64,000 nt of DNA from Psychromonas sp. psych-6C06 (GCF_002835465.1 NZ_PIZM01000005.1:111107-175106), one strand, 5' to 3'; shown: positions 8,711 through 19,281, counted from the stretch's first letter. Notes: generated by a model not told the origin, from the sequence alone. Program-made: numbers and translations.

Positions 8711-9429
8711 TGACTATAAAACAACAAGGCTTTACTCTGATTGAATTAGTGATTGTGATTATCATACTCGCTGCTATTGGCATTGCGACCAGTAGTTATA
8801 TTGCAACGGGGGTCAATATTTACACTGGTATTAGTGAGCGTGATAAAGAGATAAATAGCACCCGTTTTGTAATGGAGCGATTACGTCGTGATATTTTAAA
8901 TGCCTTGCCGAATAGTTTAAAAGTCTCGCCTGATGGCCAGTGCCTGACTTTTACACCAATTATTAAAAGTACCATTTATGGTTACAGCTTCCCTATTTCT
9001 CCACTTGTTAGTAGCAGTGGCAGTATTACCACAATTGATAATTACAGCGTAGTCACTGGAGACAAAGCGGTTGTTTACCTACTTGATGAAAGCGAACTAA
9101 TCACTGAAAAGGTACAAGTTATCAGTGGCTTGACAGATGAAACGATTAGTTTTGCCACGCCGATTAGTTTTCCTTTAGGTTCACCGAGTAAACGCTTATA
9201 TATTATTCGTGATAGCAAAAGTTACTTTTTTAATAGTTTAGATGAATTGATTTTAGCGGATGATTGTAATGTCACCGGCAGTATTATGGCGAATAACATT
9301 ACTGGTACATTCAGCGTGATTGCACCGACTTTACAACGTAATGGCTTAGCAAAAGTGACATTTAACCTTGATTTTGATGGACTGGAGGCTCCGATTGAAC
9401 AAACGTTGCATGTTAATAATGTCCCGTAA
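8710..9429 (+). CDS. mshO: MSHA minor prepilin MshO
   Basis: The 239-residue prepilin has MTIKQQG|FTLIELVIVIIILAAIG at the N-terminus and a PilW/MshO-like body (INSTRFVMERLRRDILNALPNSLKVSPDGQCLTF). It is larger than the other minor pilins, as MshO usually is. It starts one base inside the mshD stop and ends overlapping mshP, inside a tight operon. Probably a component of the pilus-initiating tip complex, by analogy with PilW/GspJ. Confidence 0.82.
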   Translation: MTIKQQGFTLIELVIVIIILAAIGIATSSYIATGVNIYTGISERDKEINSTRFVMERLRRDILNALPNSLKVSPDGQCLTFTPIIKSTIYGYSFPISPLVSSSGSITTIDNYSVVTGDKAVVYLLDESELITEKVQVISGLTDETISFATPISFPLGSPSKRLYIIRDSKSYFFNSLDELILADDCNVTGSIMANNITGTFSVIAPTLQRNGLAKVTFNLDFDGLEAPIEQTLHVNNVP

Positions 9430-9868
9430 TCACCCTGCGCCCCAAAAACAGCAGGGCAGTGCGATCATATTAGCTATTTTTGTGATTATCATTATCTCTT
9501 TAATTGGCGCAGCACTCGTTTCCTTACAGCGTGACAGTGCTAAAGGCACTAGCTACGAGGTGTATGCCGCACGTGCTTATTTAAGTGCATATTCTGCGAG
9601 TGAAATAGCCTTAGTTGACCTATTTCCGCTTAATAGTTCAGCAGCCAACCCCACAAACTGTAGCGCACTCAATCCACCTAAAATTACAGTGACTTTTGAT
9701 GATGATGTTGGTTTCCATGGGTGTCGTGCAAATTATCAATGTGAAATACTTAATCCAAGTATTACCTCTGGGTTGCCTACACGTTATAAAGTGGTAAGCA
9801 CCGCTGTATGCGAAAATGCACAAACCGTTACCCGTCGACAAATAACCGTTGAGGCGGTCAGCTTATGA
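9419..9868 (+). CDS. mshP: MSHA biogenesis protein MshP
   Basis: The 149-residue protein has a short basic N-terminus (MSRNHPAPQKQQG) and one hydrophobic helix (SAIILAIFVIIIISLIGAAL), followed by a soluble domain with paired Cys residues. This is the PilX/MshP layout, where the +5 Glu is absent. Start choice is uncertain: ATGs at 9410 and 9419 are both in frame and neither has a strong ribosome binding site, as expected for coupling to mshO, whose stop is at 9427-9429. Its own stop overlaps the mshQ start (ATGA). Confidence 0.75.
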   Translation: MSRNHPAPQKQQGSAIILAIFVIIIISLIGAALVSLQRDSAKGTSYEVYAARAYLSAYSASEIALVDLFPLNSSAANPTNCSALNPPKITVTFDDDVGFHGCRANYQCEILNPSITSGLPTRYKVVSTAVCENAQTVTRRQITVEAVSL

Positions 9869-12738
9869 AACGCTATATCCAGTTTTTGCTACTACTTATT
9901 GCTTTGAACCCTACATTGTCAAAAGCCTACTCGACTGATCCTGATTGTGTTCCTCCTCCTGATGTAAGTGGTTATACCTATATTGCTGGTGATGTTGATT
10001 TAACTGGTGGTGAACGAATGGACGGCGACTTTTATATCGATGGTAGCCTCAGCATGTCGGGACGGAGTTTTATTATTGGTAATATCTATGTCACGGATGG
10101 CATAGTAACTGGCAACGCAGTTGTCTATGGTGATGTCTACAGTGAGAATTTGGTTGATGAAAGAGGCAATGGACGGATTAATGGAAAAAACTGTTCAAAT
10201 GGGGAGCCAATAGCACCACCGCCACAGCCTGGTGTGTGTGAAATTCCTGGTTGGGAGTCTTACGATGTTATTAATGGCGACTATGTATTAAATGAAGGAG
10301 ATTCATTTCCCGGTAATTTACACGTAACTGGCTCTGTAACATTAAAAGCGAGCAGTGTTGGTTCAGGTAATATATATGCGCTTGGCGATATTATTGTCGA
10401 GGCTGGGACTGATACTAGACCTACTGTATTTAGTGGGCGTTTAAATACAGAAGGGTGTTTAAGCATTGCTACCACTAATACTTCTATTTCCGGTACACAG
10501 TGTTCTACCAGTACTTGTACGCCACCTACCGACGACTATCAATTTGAAATTATAACCCTACCAGACGCATTAACCTGTGAGCCTCATAGCGTGCGCGTTA
10601 ATGTGAAAGATACTAGCGGTAACTTGATTGAAGATTATGACAGCTTAATGAGTATTTCAACAACCCCTGCACGAGGCACTTGGAGTCGATTGGCTGGCAA
10701 TGGCACCTTGACTGATAGTGGTAATATGGATGGTTTGGCCACCTACCAGTTTGTTACCGCAGATAAAGGCAGTGTTGAGCTTGGTTTATATAACCCAACT
10801 GTCGGTCAAGTTGAGGTGTCGGTAACGGGTGGTGCAGTTATTTCGGATCAAGCTTCAATTAATTTTCATAAGTCACTAATAAAAACACAGCTGAGTTGTA
10901 TCGATACTGTTAATGGTTATTGTGTGAATACAGCTAACCTTCCTTTTTCATTACAATTAAGCGCGGTAAAAGAGAATGAAGAAACAACTTTATGTGAAGC
11001 TTATTCCCCTTCAAATATCGCCTTTTGGTCTGAATATATTTTGCCAACCTCACCAGTGGGAAAAAGTGTAGAAATTGACCTTCAAGCGATAGGTAAAAGT
11101 CAGGTAAACGCCACTCCGATAGGGATCTCTTTTGTCAATGGCATGGCAACGGTAGCGGGTAATTACCCGGATGCAGGCCAAATCATCATTCATGCTCAAG
11201 ATGGCGATAACAGTGAAATTGTGGGGCAAGCTGAGCTGATTGTTAACCCGTTACAATTACAAATAAACAGTGTGAATAATAACCCTGCAGAAGTTTCAGG
11301 TTATGATCCTGTTAACGATAATGGTTTTATAAGGGCTGCAGTGCGAAGCCATAGCAACTTAGTCGATGTTGATACCTTTGATGTTACTGTAAAAGCGGTG
11401 ATCGATTGTAGTAACGATACTGGTAGTCATTGTGCGACATCGGGTAACGGGCCAAACAACCCTAAAGCACCCAGTTTTAGCAATGAGGTTACCTTGTTAC
11501 CTTCATTGGTTTTTCCTAACGGTGCTTCTGCTTCATTAGGGAAGGTGCATTCACAAACAGGCGCGAATCAATTGACTGAATTGATGGTTGGCGGTGAGCT
11601 AACTTATGCAGACCTTTCCTATGATGAGGTGGGGGTATTAGGCTTGCAAGCAACGAGTGTGGATTATATCCAAGCAACTAACGATATCAGTGGCTCTGAG
11701 GTGAAAGAGATAGGTCGATTTTATCCCGCCTATATTGCCTACGATAATTATAATTTTACGGAAGGGTGTAATGACTTTACTTATATGACAAAAGGAGAAA
11801 CCAATGATATACCTTTTGATGAGTCGGCTGTTACGTTGAATTATGTGATGCAAGCAAAAGCACAGGCAAGCGCAGGCGAAACTGAGAGAATCACTGTAAA
11901 TTATGATGCCGGCTTGAGCTACCCTGTTGCCGCTGATATTGATTTTTCAGACAGTGCCTATTCTGCGTTTAGTAGTGTCGATTTAAGTGCTCGCATTATT
12001 CCTGCTAGTTATTACGATCACACACAGTGGCTGTCAGGTGTCTATACGGTGACAGCATTAAAACTGGGTTTGCAAAAAATATTAGGTAGTGCTGATGGTC
12101 CCTATTTTGAAAACATGCCTGCAGATAGCACCATTAATGATCAAGTTGATTATTATATTCAGCTTACTGGAAAGGATGGTGAAAAACTGCAGACGAATGC
12201 CACACTCACTTGTACTTCTGATCGTTGCCGTTTACCCGCAGATAATACTTTAAGTAGCTTAGGTGATTTTGCTTATGGTCGCCTATTGGCAGGTAACGGC
12301 CACGGTAGTGAGTTTCAATCTATACGCACTTTAATTGAAGCCACATACTTTAACGGGCTACAGTTTGAACCCTTTCAGCGAGACAGTTGTACAACGATTG
12401 TTGAGGCGCAGTTGAGTGCTATTCCTACTTTGATTAGTGATGAAGTCGCGGTTGGAAGTGGTAAAACTAAGTTATCAATTTTAAATAGCCCATTAATAGC
12501 AGGTAAAGCATATTTACAATTTTCTGCACCTAATAGTCGTGGAAAGCTTGATTATTTTATTCGTTTAAAAGATCTTTCAAGTGCCAGTCTCTACGCTCCT
12601 TGGTTACTGGATTACGGAAATGAGGTGAAATGCCCTGATGAATCGGGAATATTAAAGGATTGTATCTCAGGTTATGTAGAGTTTGGCCTGTTTAGAGGCA
12701 ATGACCGAATTATTTATCGACTACAAACCTTCGACTGA
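9865..12738 (+). CDS. mshQ: MSHA biogenesis protein MshQ, large secreted protein
   Basis: This 957-residue protein has a signal peptide (about 1-21, ...TLSKA|YS), then an N-terminal region with short repeating strands (YIAGDVDLTG, GDFYIDGSL, GNIYVTDG, VVYGDVYS) that suggests a beta-helix, followed by long beta-rich domains and the DUF6701-type C-terminal region seen in MshQ. Many paired Cys residues fit a periplasmic or surface location. It closes the mshCDOPQ run. A role as a surface-exposed pilus-associated tip or adhesin-like protein is inferred from the position and the family. The biogenesis genes mshI-N and mshE-G are not in the window. Confidence 0.82.
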   Translation: MKRYIQFLLLLIALNPTLSKAYSTDPDCVPPPDVSGYTYIAGDVDLTGGERMDGDFYIDGSLSMSGRSFIIGNIYVTDGIVTGNAVVYGDVYSENLVDERGNGRINGKNCSNGEPIAPPPQPGVCEIPGWESYDVINGDYVLNEGDSFPGNLHVTGSVTLKASSVGSGNIYALGDIIVEAGTDTRPTVFSGRLNTEGCLSIATTNTSISGTQCSTSTCTPPTDDYQFEIITLPDALTCEPHSVRVNVKDTSGNLIEDYDSLMSISTTPARGTWSRLAGNGTLTDSGNMDGLATYQFVTADKGSVELGLYNPTVGQVEVSVTGGAVISDQASINFHKSLIKTQLSCIDTVNGYCVNTANLPFSLQLSAVKENEETTLCEAYSPSNIAFWSEYILPTSPVGKSVEIDLQAIGKSQVNATPIGISFVNGMATVAGNYPDAGQIIIHAQDGDNSEIVGQAELIVNPLQLQINSVNNNPAEVSGYDPVNDNGFIRAAVRSHSNLVDVDTFDVTVKAVIDCSNDTGSHCATSGNGPNNPKAPSFSNEVTLLPSLVFPNGASASLGKVHSQTGANQLTELMVGGELTYADLSYDEVGVLGLQATSVDYIQATNDISGSEVKEIGRFYPAYIAYDNYNFTEGCNDFTYMTKGETNDIPFDESAVTLNYVMQAKAQASAGETERITVNYDAGLSYPVAADIDFSDSAYSAFSSVDLSARIIPASYYDHTQWLSGVYTVTALKLGLQKILGSADGPYFENMPADSTINDQVDYYIQLTGKDGEKLQTNATLTCTSDRCRLPADNTLSSLGDFAYGRLLAGNGHGSEFQSIRTLIEATYFNGLQFEPFQRDSCTTIVEAQLSAIPTLISDEVAVGSGKTKLSILNSPLIAGKAYLQFSAPNSRGKLDYFIRLKDLSSASLYAPWLLDYGNEVKCPDESGILKDCISGYVEFGLFRGNDRIIYRLQTFD

Positions 12739-12833
12739 CCTTAAAAGAGGAGGGCGTTAGATAACAAGGCTGGAAGGTGGTAAGTCAGGAAGGATATAAG
12801 GCTGAAAGGCTTGAAGGCGCTTTCCTGCGTTTT
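12739..12833. other. Spacer between mshQ and the repeat tract
   Basis: Short region rich in AAGGCTGAAAGGCTTGAAGG-type words, which are diverged and inverted relative to the AGCTTTTC units that follow. The two could pair into a long hairpin. No gene is seen. Confidence 0.4.
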
Positions 12834-13017
12834 AGCTTTCCAGCTTCTAGCTTCTAGCTTCTAGCTTCTAGCTTCTAGCTTTTCAGCTTCTAGCTTTTTA
12901 GCTTTCCAGCTTTCAGCTTTTCAGCTTTTCAGCTTTTCAGCTTTTCAGCTTTTCAGCTTTTCAGCTTTTCAGCTCCTAGCTTTTTAGCTTTTTAGCTTTT
13001 TAGCTTTCCAGCTTTCT
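12834..13017. repeat. 24-unit AGCTTYTY tandem repeat abutting xseA
   Basis: I count 24 consecutive units starting with AGCT: five AGCTTCT, seven consecutive AGCTTTTC, three consecutive AGCTTTTT, and single variants AGCTTTCC, AGCTCCT and AGCTTTCT. Units are 7 or 8 bp. The last bases (13016-13018) form the TAG stop codon of the leftward xseA gene, so the array touches the coding region. It has no spacers and is not a CRISPR. Confidence 0.95.
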
Positions 13018-14353
13018 AGCCTTTATCCATCACTTGCGCTTTAAACTCACCTTTATCTAATCTGACATTAACTAAGTCACCAGTATTAATGTTATTTGCA
13101 TTGGTGGTTACTCTGCCTTGTTCATCTTTAACGATAGCGTAACCGCGGGCAAGTGTTGCTAAGGGGCTCACGGTGTTTAATTGATGTAATTGATTGTTCA
13201 GATCATTTTCGCATTGTTTAAGTTTATGTTGCATTGCATTTTTTAAGCGTGTTTTTAACTGTGACTGTGCTTGAACGGCTAATTTAATGCTTTGTTCCGG
13301 GCTATGTTGCTGTAATCCGGCAATTAAGCTTGCTTCTTTTTGCATCTTGCGGGTTATTAGCCCTTGCATAGCGTGGTTTAAACGTAAACTGAGATCATCC
13401 GATACTAGCGTCTGTTGCTGTAGTTTATGTTTTGGATCTTGTGTTAATAACTTCTCATTAAGCAGTGCTTGCTGGTGTTGGTTTCGCTGTAAACACTGTT
13501 GCATTGCTCCTTTTAAACGATTAACTAAGGTATCGAGCTGTGTACTCACAAAGGTTTTATTTTGACTGACAAGTTCGGCCGCCGCAGAAGGGGTCGCCGC
13601 GCGAACGTCTGCCACAAAGTCACTGATAGTGACATCAATTTCATGCCCCACTGCACTGATAACTAGTAACTGACTATTGAAAATTGCATGTGCAACCGCT
13701 GCTTCATTAAAGCACCATAAATCCTCTAGTGAGCCACCACCACGACCAACAATCAATAAGTCACATTCATTGCGTTGATTGGCAAGTAGAATTTGTGAGG
13801 CAACTGAATCACCACTGCCTATGCCTTGAACCTGACTTGGATAAATAACCACCTGCAAGCGAGGGTCCCTTCGTTTTAGGACACTTAATATGTCGTGTAA
13901 TGCAGCGCCTGTTGAAGAGGTGATAATGCCGATACGTTTGATTATTTCTGGTAAAGGTTTTTTATATTGCTCGGAAAATAGGCCTTCAGCTGCTAACTGA
14001 CATTTGAGTTGTTCAAATTGCTGTTTTAATAAACCATCACCTTCAGGTTGCATGCTCTCAACAATGAGTTGATAGTCTCCGCGCGCTTCATAAAGACTTA
14101 ATTTGGCACGGACGAGCACTTGTTGCCCATGGATAGGGGTAAAACCTGTTCGACGGTTATTGCCTTTGAACATTGCACATCGTACTGCAGCACTATGATC
14201 TTTAAGGGTAAAATACCAATGCCCGGAAACTGCGATGGTGAGGTTTGAAATCTCACCCGATAACCATACGACACCAAGGCCGGTTTCGAGTAGCGCTTTG
14301 GCTGCTCGGTTAAGGCTACTTACACTATAAATGTTACTGTTTTGGCTGTTCAT
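13016..14353 (-). CDS. xseA: Exodeoxyribonuclease VII large subunit
   Basis: The 445-residue protein has an N-terminal OB-fold (YSVSSLNRAAKALLETGLGVVWLSGEISNL ... GHWYFTLKD), a catalytic region (IGIITSSTGAALHDIL, VGRGGGSLEDLWCFNEAAVA, SAVGHEID) and a long coiled-coil C-terminus, all as in XseA. With XseB it degrades single-stranded DNA to oligonucleotides. It diverges from guaB, the usual gammaproteobacterial arrangement. Its stop codon is built from the AGCTTTTC repeat tract, so the last few residues could be affected by repeat length changes. The start has no strong ribosome binding site. Confidence 0.95.
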   Translation of the reverse strand: MNSQNSNIYSVSSLNRAAKALLETGLGVVWLSGEISNLTIAVSGHWYFTLKDHSAAVRCAMFKGNNRRTGFTPIHGQQVLVRAKLSLYEARGDYQLIVESMQPEGDGLLKQQFEQLKCQLAAEGLFSEQYKKPLPEIIKRIGIITSSTGAALHDILSVLKRRDPRLQVVIYPSQVQGIGSGDSVASQILLANQRNECDLLIVGRGGGSLEDLWCFNEAAVAHAIFNSQLLVISAVGHEIDVTISDFVADVRAATPSAAAELVSQNKTFVSTQLDTLVNRLKGAMQQCLQRNQHQQALLNEKLLTQDPKHKLQQQTLVSDDLSLRLNHAMQGLITRKMQKEASLIAGLQQHSPEQSIKLAVQAQSQLKTRLKNAMQHKLKQCENDLNNQLHQLNTVSPLATLARGYAIVKDEQGRVTTNANNINTGDLVNVRLDKGEFKAQVMDKG

Positions 14354-14438
14354 TGGCGTTCACAAGCTGGTCAAAGGGAGGCTCATATTAGCATTGATTT
14401 TTTTTGTTAAAAAGAATCAATAATAAACGATTTTTTAA

Positions 14439-14467
14439 TTGTACTTAGGTCACAAAACAATTAAAAT
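14439..14467 (+). promoter_or_regulatory. Putative sigma-70 promoter of guaB
   Basis: TTGTAC (14439-14444) and TAAAAT (14462-14467) are separated by 17 bases, about 75 bases before the guaB start, in the xseA-guaB divergent spacer. Confidence 0.5.
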
Positions 14468-14541
14468 CTATCCGCAATATCCTACCCAATAAATTATTGG
14501 CTAAGGAACAATCCTCCCAACTATAAGTGAGATATTGCAAG

Positions 14542-16008
14542 ATGCTAAGAATTGCCAAAGATGCATTAACATTTGATGATGTATTACTAGTACCAGCTCA
14601 TTCGACCGTACTACCAAACACTGCGGATTTAACAACGCAACTAACACAAACTATTCAAATGAATATTCCAATTCTTTCTGCTGCGATGGATACAGTCACT
14701 GAGGCTCGTTTTGCTATTGCCTTAGCGCAAGAAGGTGGCATCGGCTTTATTCACAAAAACATGTCTATTGAAGTACAGGCTGAAGAAGTGCGTTTAGTAA
14801 AAATTCACGAAAGTGGCGTGGTTGCTAACCCTGTTACTGTTTCACCTGAAACGACGTTGTTAGAGATTAAAGAGCTAACCGAAAAGAACGGCTTTGCAGG
14901 TTACCCTGTTGTAGAAGCAACAGGTGAGCTTGTTGGTATCATTACTGGTCGTGATGTACTTTTTGAAACAGATTTCACTAAACCTGTTTCTGCTGTAATG
15001 ACTGGCAAAGCAGATCTTGTTACTGCTAGTCCAAATACACCTCGCGATGAAATTGAAGCGCTAATGCATGCAAAGCGTATCGAAAAAGTATTATTAACGG
15101 ATGATAACTTTAAACTTAAAGGCATGATCACGGTTAAAGATTTCCGTAAAGCAGAGCGTAAACCAAACGCATGTAAAGACGAATTAGGTCGCTTACGTGT
15201 CGGTGCTGCAGTTGGCGCTGGCGCAGGCAACGAAGAGCGTATCGATGCATTAGTTGAGGCTGGTGTAGATGTTCTGTTAATCGATTCATCTCATGGTCAT
15301 TCTCAAGGCGTATTAGATCGCATCAAAGCAACCCGTGCATCTTACCCGGATTTGCAAATCATCGGCGGTAATGTAGCAACAGGTGCAGGTGCAAAAGCGC
15401 TAGCAGATGCTGGATGTAGTGCAGTTAAAGTGGGTATCGGCCCAGGTTCAATTTGTACAACGCGTATCGTAACAGGTGTGGGTGTTCCACAAATCACCGC
15501 TATCTCTGATGCTGTTGAAGCACTTGAAGGTACTGGTATTCCAGTTATCGCCGATGGTGGTATTCGTTTCTCTGGTGATATCGCAAAAGCACTCGCGGCG
15601 GGCGCATCATGTGTCATGATGGGCAGCATGTTTGCAGGAACTGAAGAGTCTCCAGGTGAAATCATTTTATTCCAAGGCCGCTCTTACAAGTCATACCGTG
15701 GTATGGGCTCATTAGGTGCGATGTCTCAAGGTTCATCGGATCGATACTTCCAGTCTGATAACGCTGCTGACAAATTAGTACCAGAGGGTATTGAAGGTCG
15801 CGTTGCTTATAAAGGCAAAGTAAAAGAGATTATTCATCAGCAAATGGGTGGCGTGCGTTCATCAATGGGCCTAACTGGTTGTGCAACAATCAAAGAGATG
15901 AATACAAAAGCAGAATTTGTGAAGATCACAAGTGCGGGTATGGGTGAAAGCCACGTGCATGACGTAGCAATCACCAAAGAAGCACCTAATTATCGCACTG
16001 GCGGCTAG
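14542..16008 (+). CDS. guaB: Inosine-5'-monophosphate dehydrogenase
   Basis: The 488-residue enzyme oxidises IMP to XMP with NAD+, the first committed step to GMP. It begins [20 protein letters not shown], as in E. coli GuaB and of the same length, so I start at 14542 and not at an upstream GTG. The TIM-barrel is interrupted by two CBS motifs (about 95-205). The catalytic Cys loop GPGSICTTR is near residue 305, and the flap residues [12 protein letters not shown] are present. guaA follows 182 bases downstream and completes the branch. Confidence 0.97.
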   Translation: MLRIAKDALTFDDVLLVPAHSTVLPNTADLTTQLTQTIQMNIPILSAAMDTVTEARFAIALAQEGGIGFIHKNMSIEVQAEEVRLVKIHESGVVANPVTVSPETTLLEIKELTEKNGFAGYPVVEATGELVGIITGRDVLFETDFTKPVSAVMTGKADLVTASPNTPRDEIEALMHAKRIEKVLLTDDNFKLKGMITVKDFRKAERKPNACKDELGRLRVGAAVGAGAGNEERIDALVEAGVDVLLIDSSHGHSQGVLDRIKATRASYPDLQIIGGNVATGAGAKALADAGCSAVKVGIGPGSICTTRIVTGVGVPQITAISDAVEALEGTGIPVIADGGIRFSGDIAKALAAGASCVMMGSMFAGTEESPGEIILFQGRSYKSYRGMGSLGAMSQGSSDRYFQSDNAADKLVPEGIEGRVAYKGKVKEIIHQQMGGVRSSMGLTGCATIKEMNTKAEFVKITSAGMGESHVHDVAITKEAPNYRTGG

Positions 16009-16049
16009 TTTATAAGTTATTGCTGGTTAAATTAATCTGTCACTACGTT

Positions 16050-16086
16050 GAAAGTGCTCACTTGGTAAACCAAGCTCCGCGCTTTC
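16050..16086 (+). other. Imperfect stem-loop in the guaB-guaA spacer
   Basis: GAAAG/CTTTC, GC/GC and TTGG/CCAA pair successively around a TAAA loop, with small bulges. There is no T-run, so it is not an obvious terminator. It may stabilise or modulate the guaBA transcript. Confidence 0.35.
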
Positions 16087-16190
16087 ACCTTGTTACAGAA
16101 TAATTTTCCGGCGCAATTACCTTATAAATACCTCAATAAGATTTAAAAATAAGGCGTTTCTATAACGTCTTATTTATTTAAGGAGTAATG

Positions 16191-17771
16191 ATGACAACTA
16201 ACATCCATGAACAACGTATATTAATCTTAGACTTTGGCTCTCAATACACTCAACTTATCGCGCGTCGTATCCGTGAAATTGGTGTTTACTGTGAGCTTTG
16301 GAGCTGGGATGTTTCTGAAGAAGACATTAAAGAGTTTAACCCAAACGGTATCGTACTTGCTGGTGGTCCAGAAAGCGTAACCGCTGCAGGCTCTCCTCGT
16401 GCACCTGAATATGTATTTAATGCGGGCGTGCCTGTGTTAGGTATCTGTTACGGCATGCAAACTATGTCTAAACAGCTTGGTGGCGAAGTCATCAAGGGTG
16501 AAGGCGAAGGCGAATTTGGTTATGCTCAAATTGAGATGCAAAACCCATCTGAGCTATTTAAATCAATTGAAGATGCCGTTTCAAAAGATGGTAAAGCATT
16601 ATTAGATGTTTGGATGAGCCACGGTGATAAAGTTTCAGCGATTCCAGAAGGTTTTGTAACTGTTGCTAATACCGCGACTTGTCAGTTTGCTGCTATGGCA
16701 AATGAAGAGAAGCGTTTTTACGGTGTTCAGTTCCACCCAGAAGTAACGCATACTCGTCAAGGCGAGCGTATGTTGTCTCACTTTGTTAAAGACATTTGTG
16801 GTTGTGATGGACTATGGACGTCAGCATCTATTATCGATGATGCTGTTGCACGTATGAAAGAGCAGATCGGTGATGATGAAGTTATCTTAGGCTTATCTGG
16901 TGGTGTTGATTCATCGGTGGTTGCGATGTTATTACAACGCGCGATTGGTGATAAACTGACTTGTGTATTTGTTGATAATGGGTTACTTCGTTTAAACGAA
17001 GGTAAGCAAGTGATGGAGATGTTTGGCGATCACTTCGGGTTAAATATTGTTCATGTTAATGCTGAACATCGCTTCCTAGAGCAGATGGCTGGCGAAAATG
17101 ATCCTGAAGCGAAACGTAAAATCATTGGCCGTGTATTTGTTGAGATCTTCGATGAAGAGTCTAAGAAATTATCAAACGCTAAATGGTTAGCGCAAGGTAC
17201 TATCTACCCAGATGTGATTGAGTCTGCTGCTTCTAAAAATGGTAAAGCGCACGTGATCAAATCTCACCATAACGTAGGTGGATTACCTGATGATATGGCG
17301 ATGGGGCTTGTTGAACCACTGCGTGAACTGTTTAAAGATGAAGTACGTAAAATTGGTTTAGAGTTAGGCTTGCCATACGACATGTTATATCGTCATCCAT
17401 TCCCTGGGCCTGGTTTAGGTGTACGTGTATTAGGTGAAGTGAAGAAAGAGTACTGTGACTTATTACGTCGTGCCGATGCTATCTTCATTGAAGAGTTACA
17501 CAAAGCTGAGCTTTACCATAAAGTGAGTCAAGCATTTGTGGTGTTCTTACCAGTACGCTCTGTTGGTGTGATGGGGGATTGCCGTAAATATGATTGGGTT
17601 GTTTCACTACGTTGTGTTGAAACGATCGACTTTATGACAGCACGTTGGTCACATTTGCCATATGAGTTAATCGGTCATGTATCAAATCGTATCATTAATG
17701 AAATCGATGGTATTTCACGTGTTGTTTACGATGTTTCTGGTAAACCACCTGCAACGATTGAATGGGAATAA
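16191..17771 (+). CDS. guaA: GMP synthase (glutamine-hydrolysing)
   Basis: The 526-residue protein turns XMP, glutamine and ATP into GMP. The N-terminal class I glutamine amidotransferase has its nucleophile in GICYGMQ (Cys86) and the HPE of the triad in FHPEVTH. The ATP pyrophosphatase domain has the P-loop GLSGGVDSS, and the C-terminal dimerisation domain ends KPPATIEWE as in E. coli. ATGs lie at 16188 and 16191. The second has better spacing (5 bases) to AGGAG and gives the family start MTTNIHEQ. Confidence 0.97.
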   Translation: MTTNIHEQRILILDFGSQYTQLIARRIREIGVYCELWSWDVSEEDIKEFNPNGIVLAGGPESVTAAGSPRAPEYVFNAGVPVLGICYGMQTMSKQLGGEVIKGEGEGEFGYAQIEMQNPSELFKSIEDAVSKDGKALLDVWMSHGDKVSAIPEGFVTVANTATCQFAAMANEEKRFYGVQFHPEVTHTRQGERMLSHFVKDICGCDGLWTSASIIDDAVARMKEQIGDDEVILGLSGGVDSSVVAMLLQRAIGDKLTCVFVDNGLLRLNEGKQVMEMFGDHFGLNIVHVNAEHRFLEQMAGENDPEAKRKIIGRVFVEIFDEESKKLSNAKWLAQGTIYPDVIESAASKNGKAHVIKSHHNVGGLPDDMAMGLVEPLRELFKDEVRKIGLELGLPYDMLYRHPFPGPGLGVRVLGEVKKEYCDLLRRADAIFIEELHKAELYHKVSQAFVVFLPVRSVGVMGDCRKYDWVVSLRCVETIDFMTARWSHLPYELIGHVSNRIINEIDGISRVVYDVSGKPPATIEWE

Positions 17772-17798
17772 TCATTTAATTTCAAGGTGATAAATCAT

Positions 17799-17825
17799 TA
17801 AAACGCTCTTAGAGCGTTTTTTTTT
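17799..17825 (+). terminator. Terminator of guaBA
   Basis: An AAACGCTC/GAGCGTTT stem is followed by a run of nine T residues. Confidence 0.85.
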
Positions 17826-17925
17826 GCTTTGATATTAGTAATGAGAGATTAAGCAGAAGAATTTGTTTTTAATTTTATATACTACTCCTCGAAAAATATG
17901 GGCCAATATTTTAAAGGAATAAAAA

Positions 17926-19281
17926 ATGAAGTTTTTAAATCATAAAGTGAGTCTACTCGCTTCAGCAATTACTCTCTCTTTGGCGCTCGGGGCTTGTTCC
18001 AGTTCATCGGACGACTCTCAGGGCGATAACCATGTAGAGCCAATGAAAGCTAAAGTTGTTGGTGCTTATTTTCCTGATTGGCGTATCTATAGTGATGATC
18101 CTTATACACCATCACAAATTCCGGCTGATAAATTAACACATGTTATCTATGCATTTTTAACCATGTGTGGCGAACATCCGGCTGATACTGGAGAAGAGTT
18201 ACTTAAACAGATTGAAGATACCTGTAAAGATAAGCCAGATTTCACTGCGATTGTCGCTGATCAAAAAGCTGCGTACGGCTTAACTTTGAAAGATGGTAGC
18301 GAATACGAAGGGCATTTCAAGCAGTTCAAGGCATTAAAAGCGGCGAATCCGCATTTAACTATTTTACCTTCATTTGGTGGTTGGACTATGTCGCAACCTT
18401 TCCATGACATGATTAAAACCGATGCAGGGCGTAAGCAATTTGTTTCCTCTGTTATTAAGTTAATCGATGAAGTAGAGATCTTTGATGGTATCGATTTAGA
18501 TTGGGAATACCCTGGTGGTGGAGGTTTAACGACAGCATCTTGGGATCCTAAAACGAAATTAAGCCCTGAAGTGATGAAGCATGAAACGAAGATGTTTACT
18601 GTCATGCTTAAAGAGCTACGTATGGAACTCGACGTATTAGGTGAAAAGAATGGCCGTTATTATGAATTAAGTGCTGCTGCTGGTGTGCCACCGACTAAAG
18701 TCGCGAATATTGATTACCCTGAAGCAAGTAAATACATCGATCATTGGTTTGCGATGACCTATGACTACTTTGGTGCTTGGAGTACCACTAATATTGGTCA
18801 TCTTTCTAATTTAACTGGCAGTGGCGATCTTAAATGGTGGTCGGGTACCGATGGCTATGTTGCTAATATGTTAGAGGCAGGCCTACCTGCTGATAAGTTG
18901 GTGATTGGCGCTGCTTTTTACGGGCGAGGCTGGACAGGTTTAGAAAACTATCCAGAGGGGCGTCCTTATGCTAAAAACGAAGATGAAACCTATGCTGTAG
19001 CAGAATCTGGCATTAAGACAGATCTACCTTATCATGTGATTCAAAAAATGGTTAATGATAAAGACAGTGGTTGGGTTGAGTATTACGATGAAAAGCATGG
19101 TGCTGCATTTGCTTGGAATGAAGAGCAAAAAGGCTTTATCTCTTACGATAATGCAAGCTCTATAAAAGCCAAAGGTAAATGGGTGTTAGAGCAGGGCTTC
19201 GCAGGCGTTTTTGCTTGGGAGTTAACTCATGATAATAATAATGAGTTAACCAATGCATTAAGTGAAAGCGTAAAGCAGTAA
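17926..19281 (+). CDS. Lipoprotein GH18 chitinase
   Basis: The 451-residue protein has a lipobox (LALGAC, Cys24) and a short Ser/Asp-rich tether, so it is likely anchored in the outer membrane. The GH18 barrel shows the SFGG motif (149-152) and the catalytic DGIDLDWEYP (Asp187, Asp190, Asp192, acid Glu194), and later MTYDYFG and the FAWELTHD end of the barrel. It would cleave beta-1,4 links in chitin or chito-oligosaccharides. Asp32 after the lipid anchor region does not define sorting. It has no CBM of its own, unlike the secreted proteins at the window ends. AAGGAAT precedes the ATG. Confidence 0.93.
   Translation: MKFLNHKVSLLASAITLSLALGACSSSSDDSQGDNHVEPMKAKVVGAYFPDWRIYSDDPYTPSQIPADKLTHVIYAFLTMCGEHPADTGEELLKQIEDTCKDKPDFTAIVADQKAAYGLTLKDGSEYEGHFKQFKALKAANPHLTILPSFGGWTMSQPFHDMIKTDAGRKQFVSSVIKLIDEVEIFDGIDLDWEYPGGGGLTTASWDPKTKLSPEVMKHETKMFTVMLKELRMELDVLGEKNGRYYELSAAAGVPPTKVANIDYPEASKYIDHWFAMTYDYFGAWSTTNIGHLSNLTGSGDLKWWSGTDGYVANMLEAGLPADKLVIGAAFYGRGWTGLENYPEGRPYAKNEDETYAVAESGIKTDLPYHVIQKMVNDKDSGWVEYYDEKHGAAFAWNEEQKGFISYDNASSIKAKGKWVLEQGFAGVFAWELTHDNNNELTNALSESVKQ

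Noticed and set aside
12834..13017. Repeat array considered as a CRISPR
   Set aside because: Units are 7-8 bp and directly adjacent, with no unique spacers and no cas genes.
16050..16086. guaB-guaA spacer as a purine riboswitch
   Set aside because: The fold is a single bulged hairpin without the three-way junction or conserved core of known purine riboswitches.
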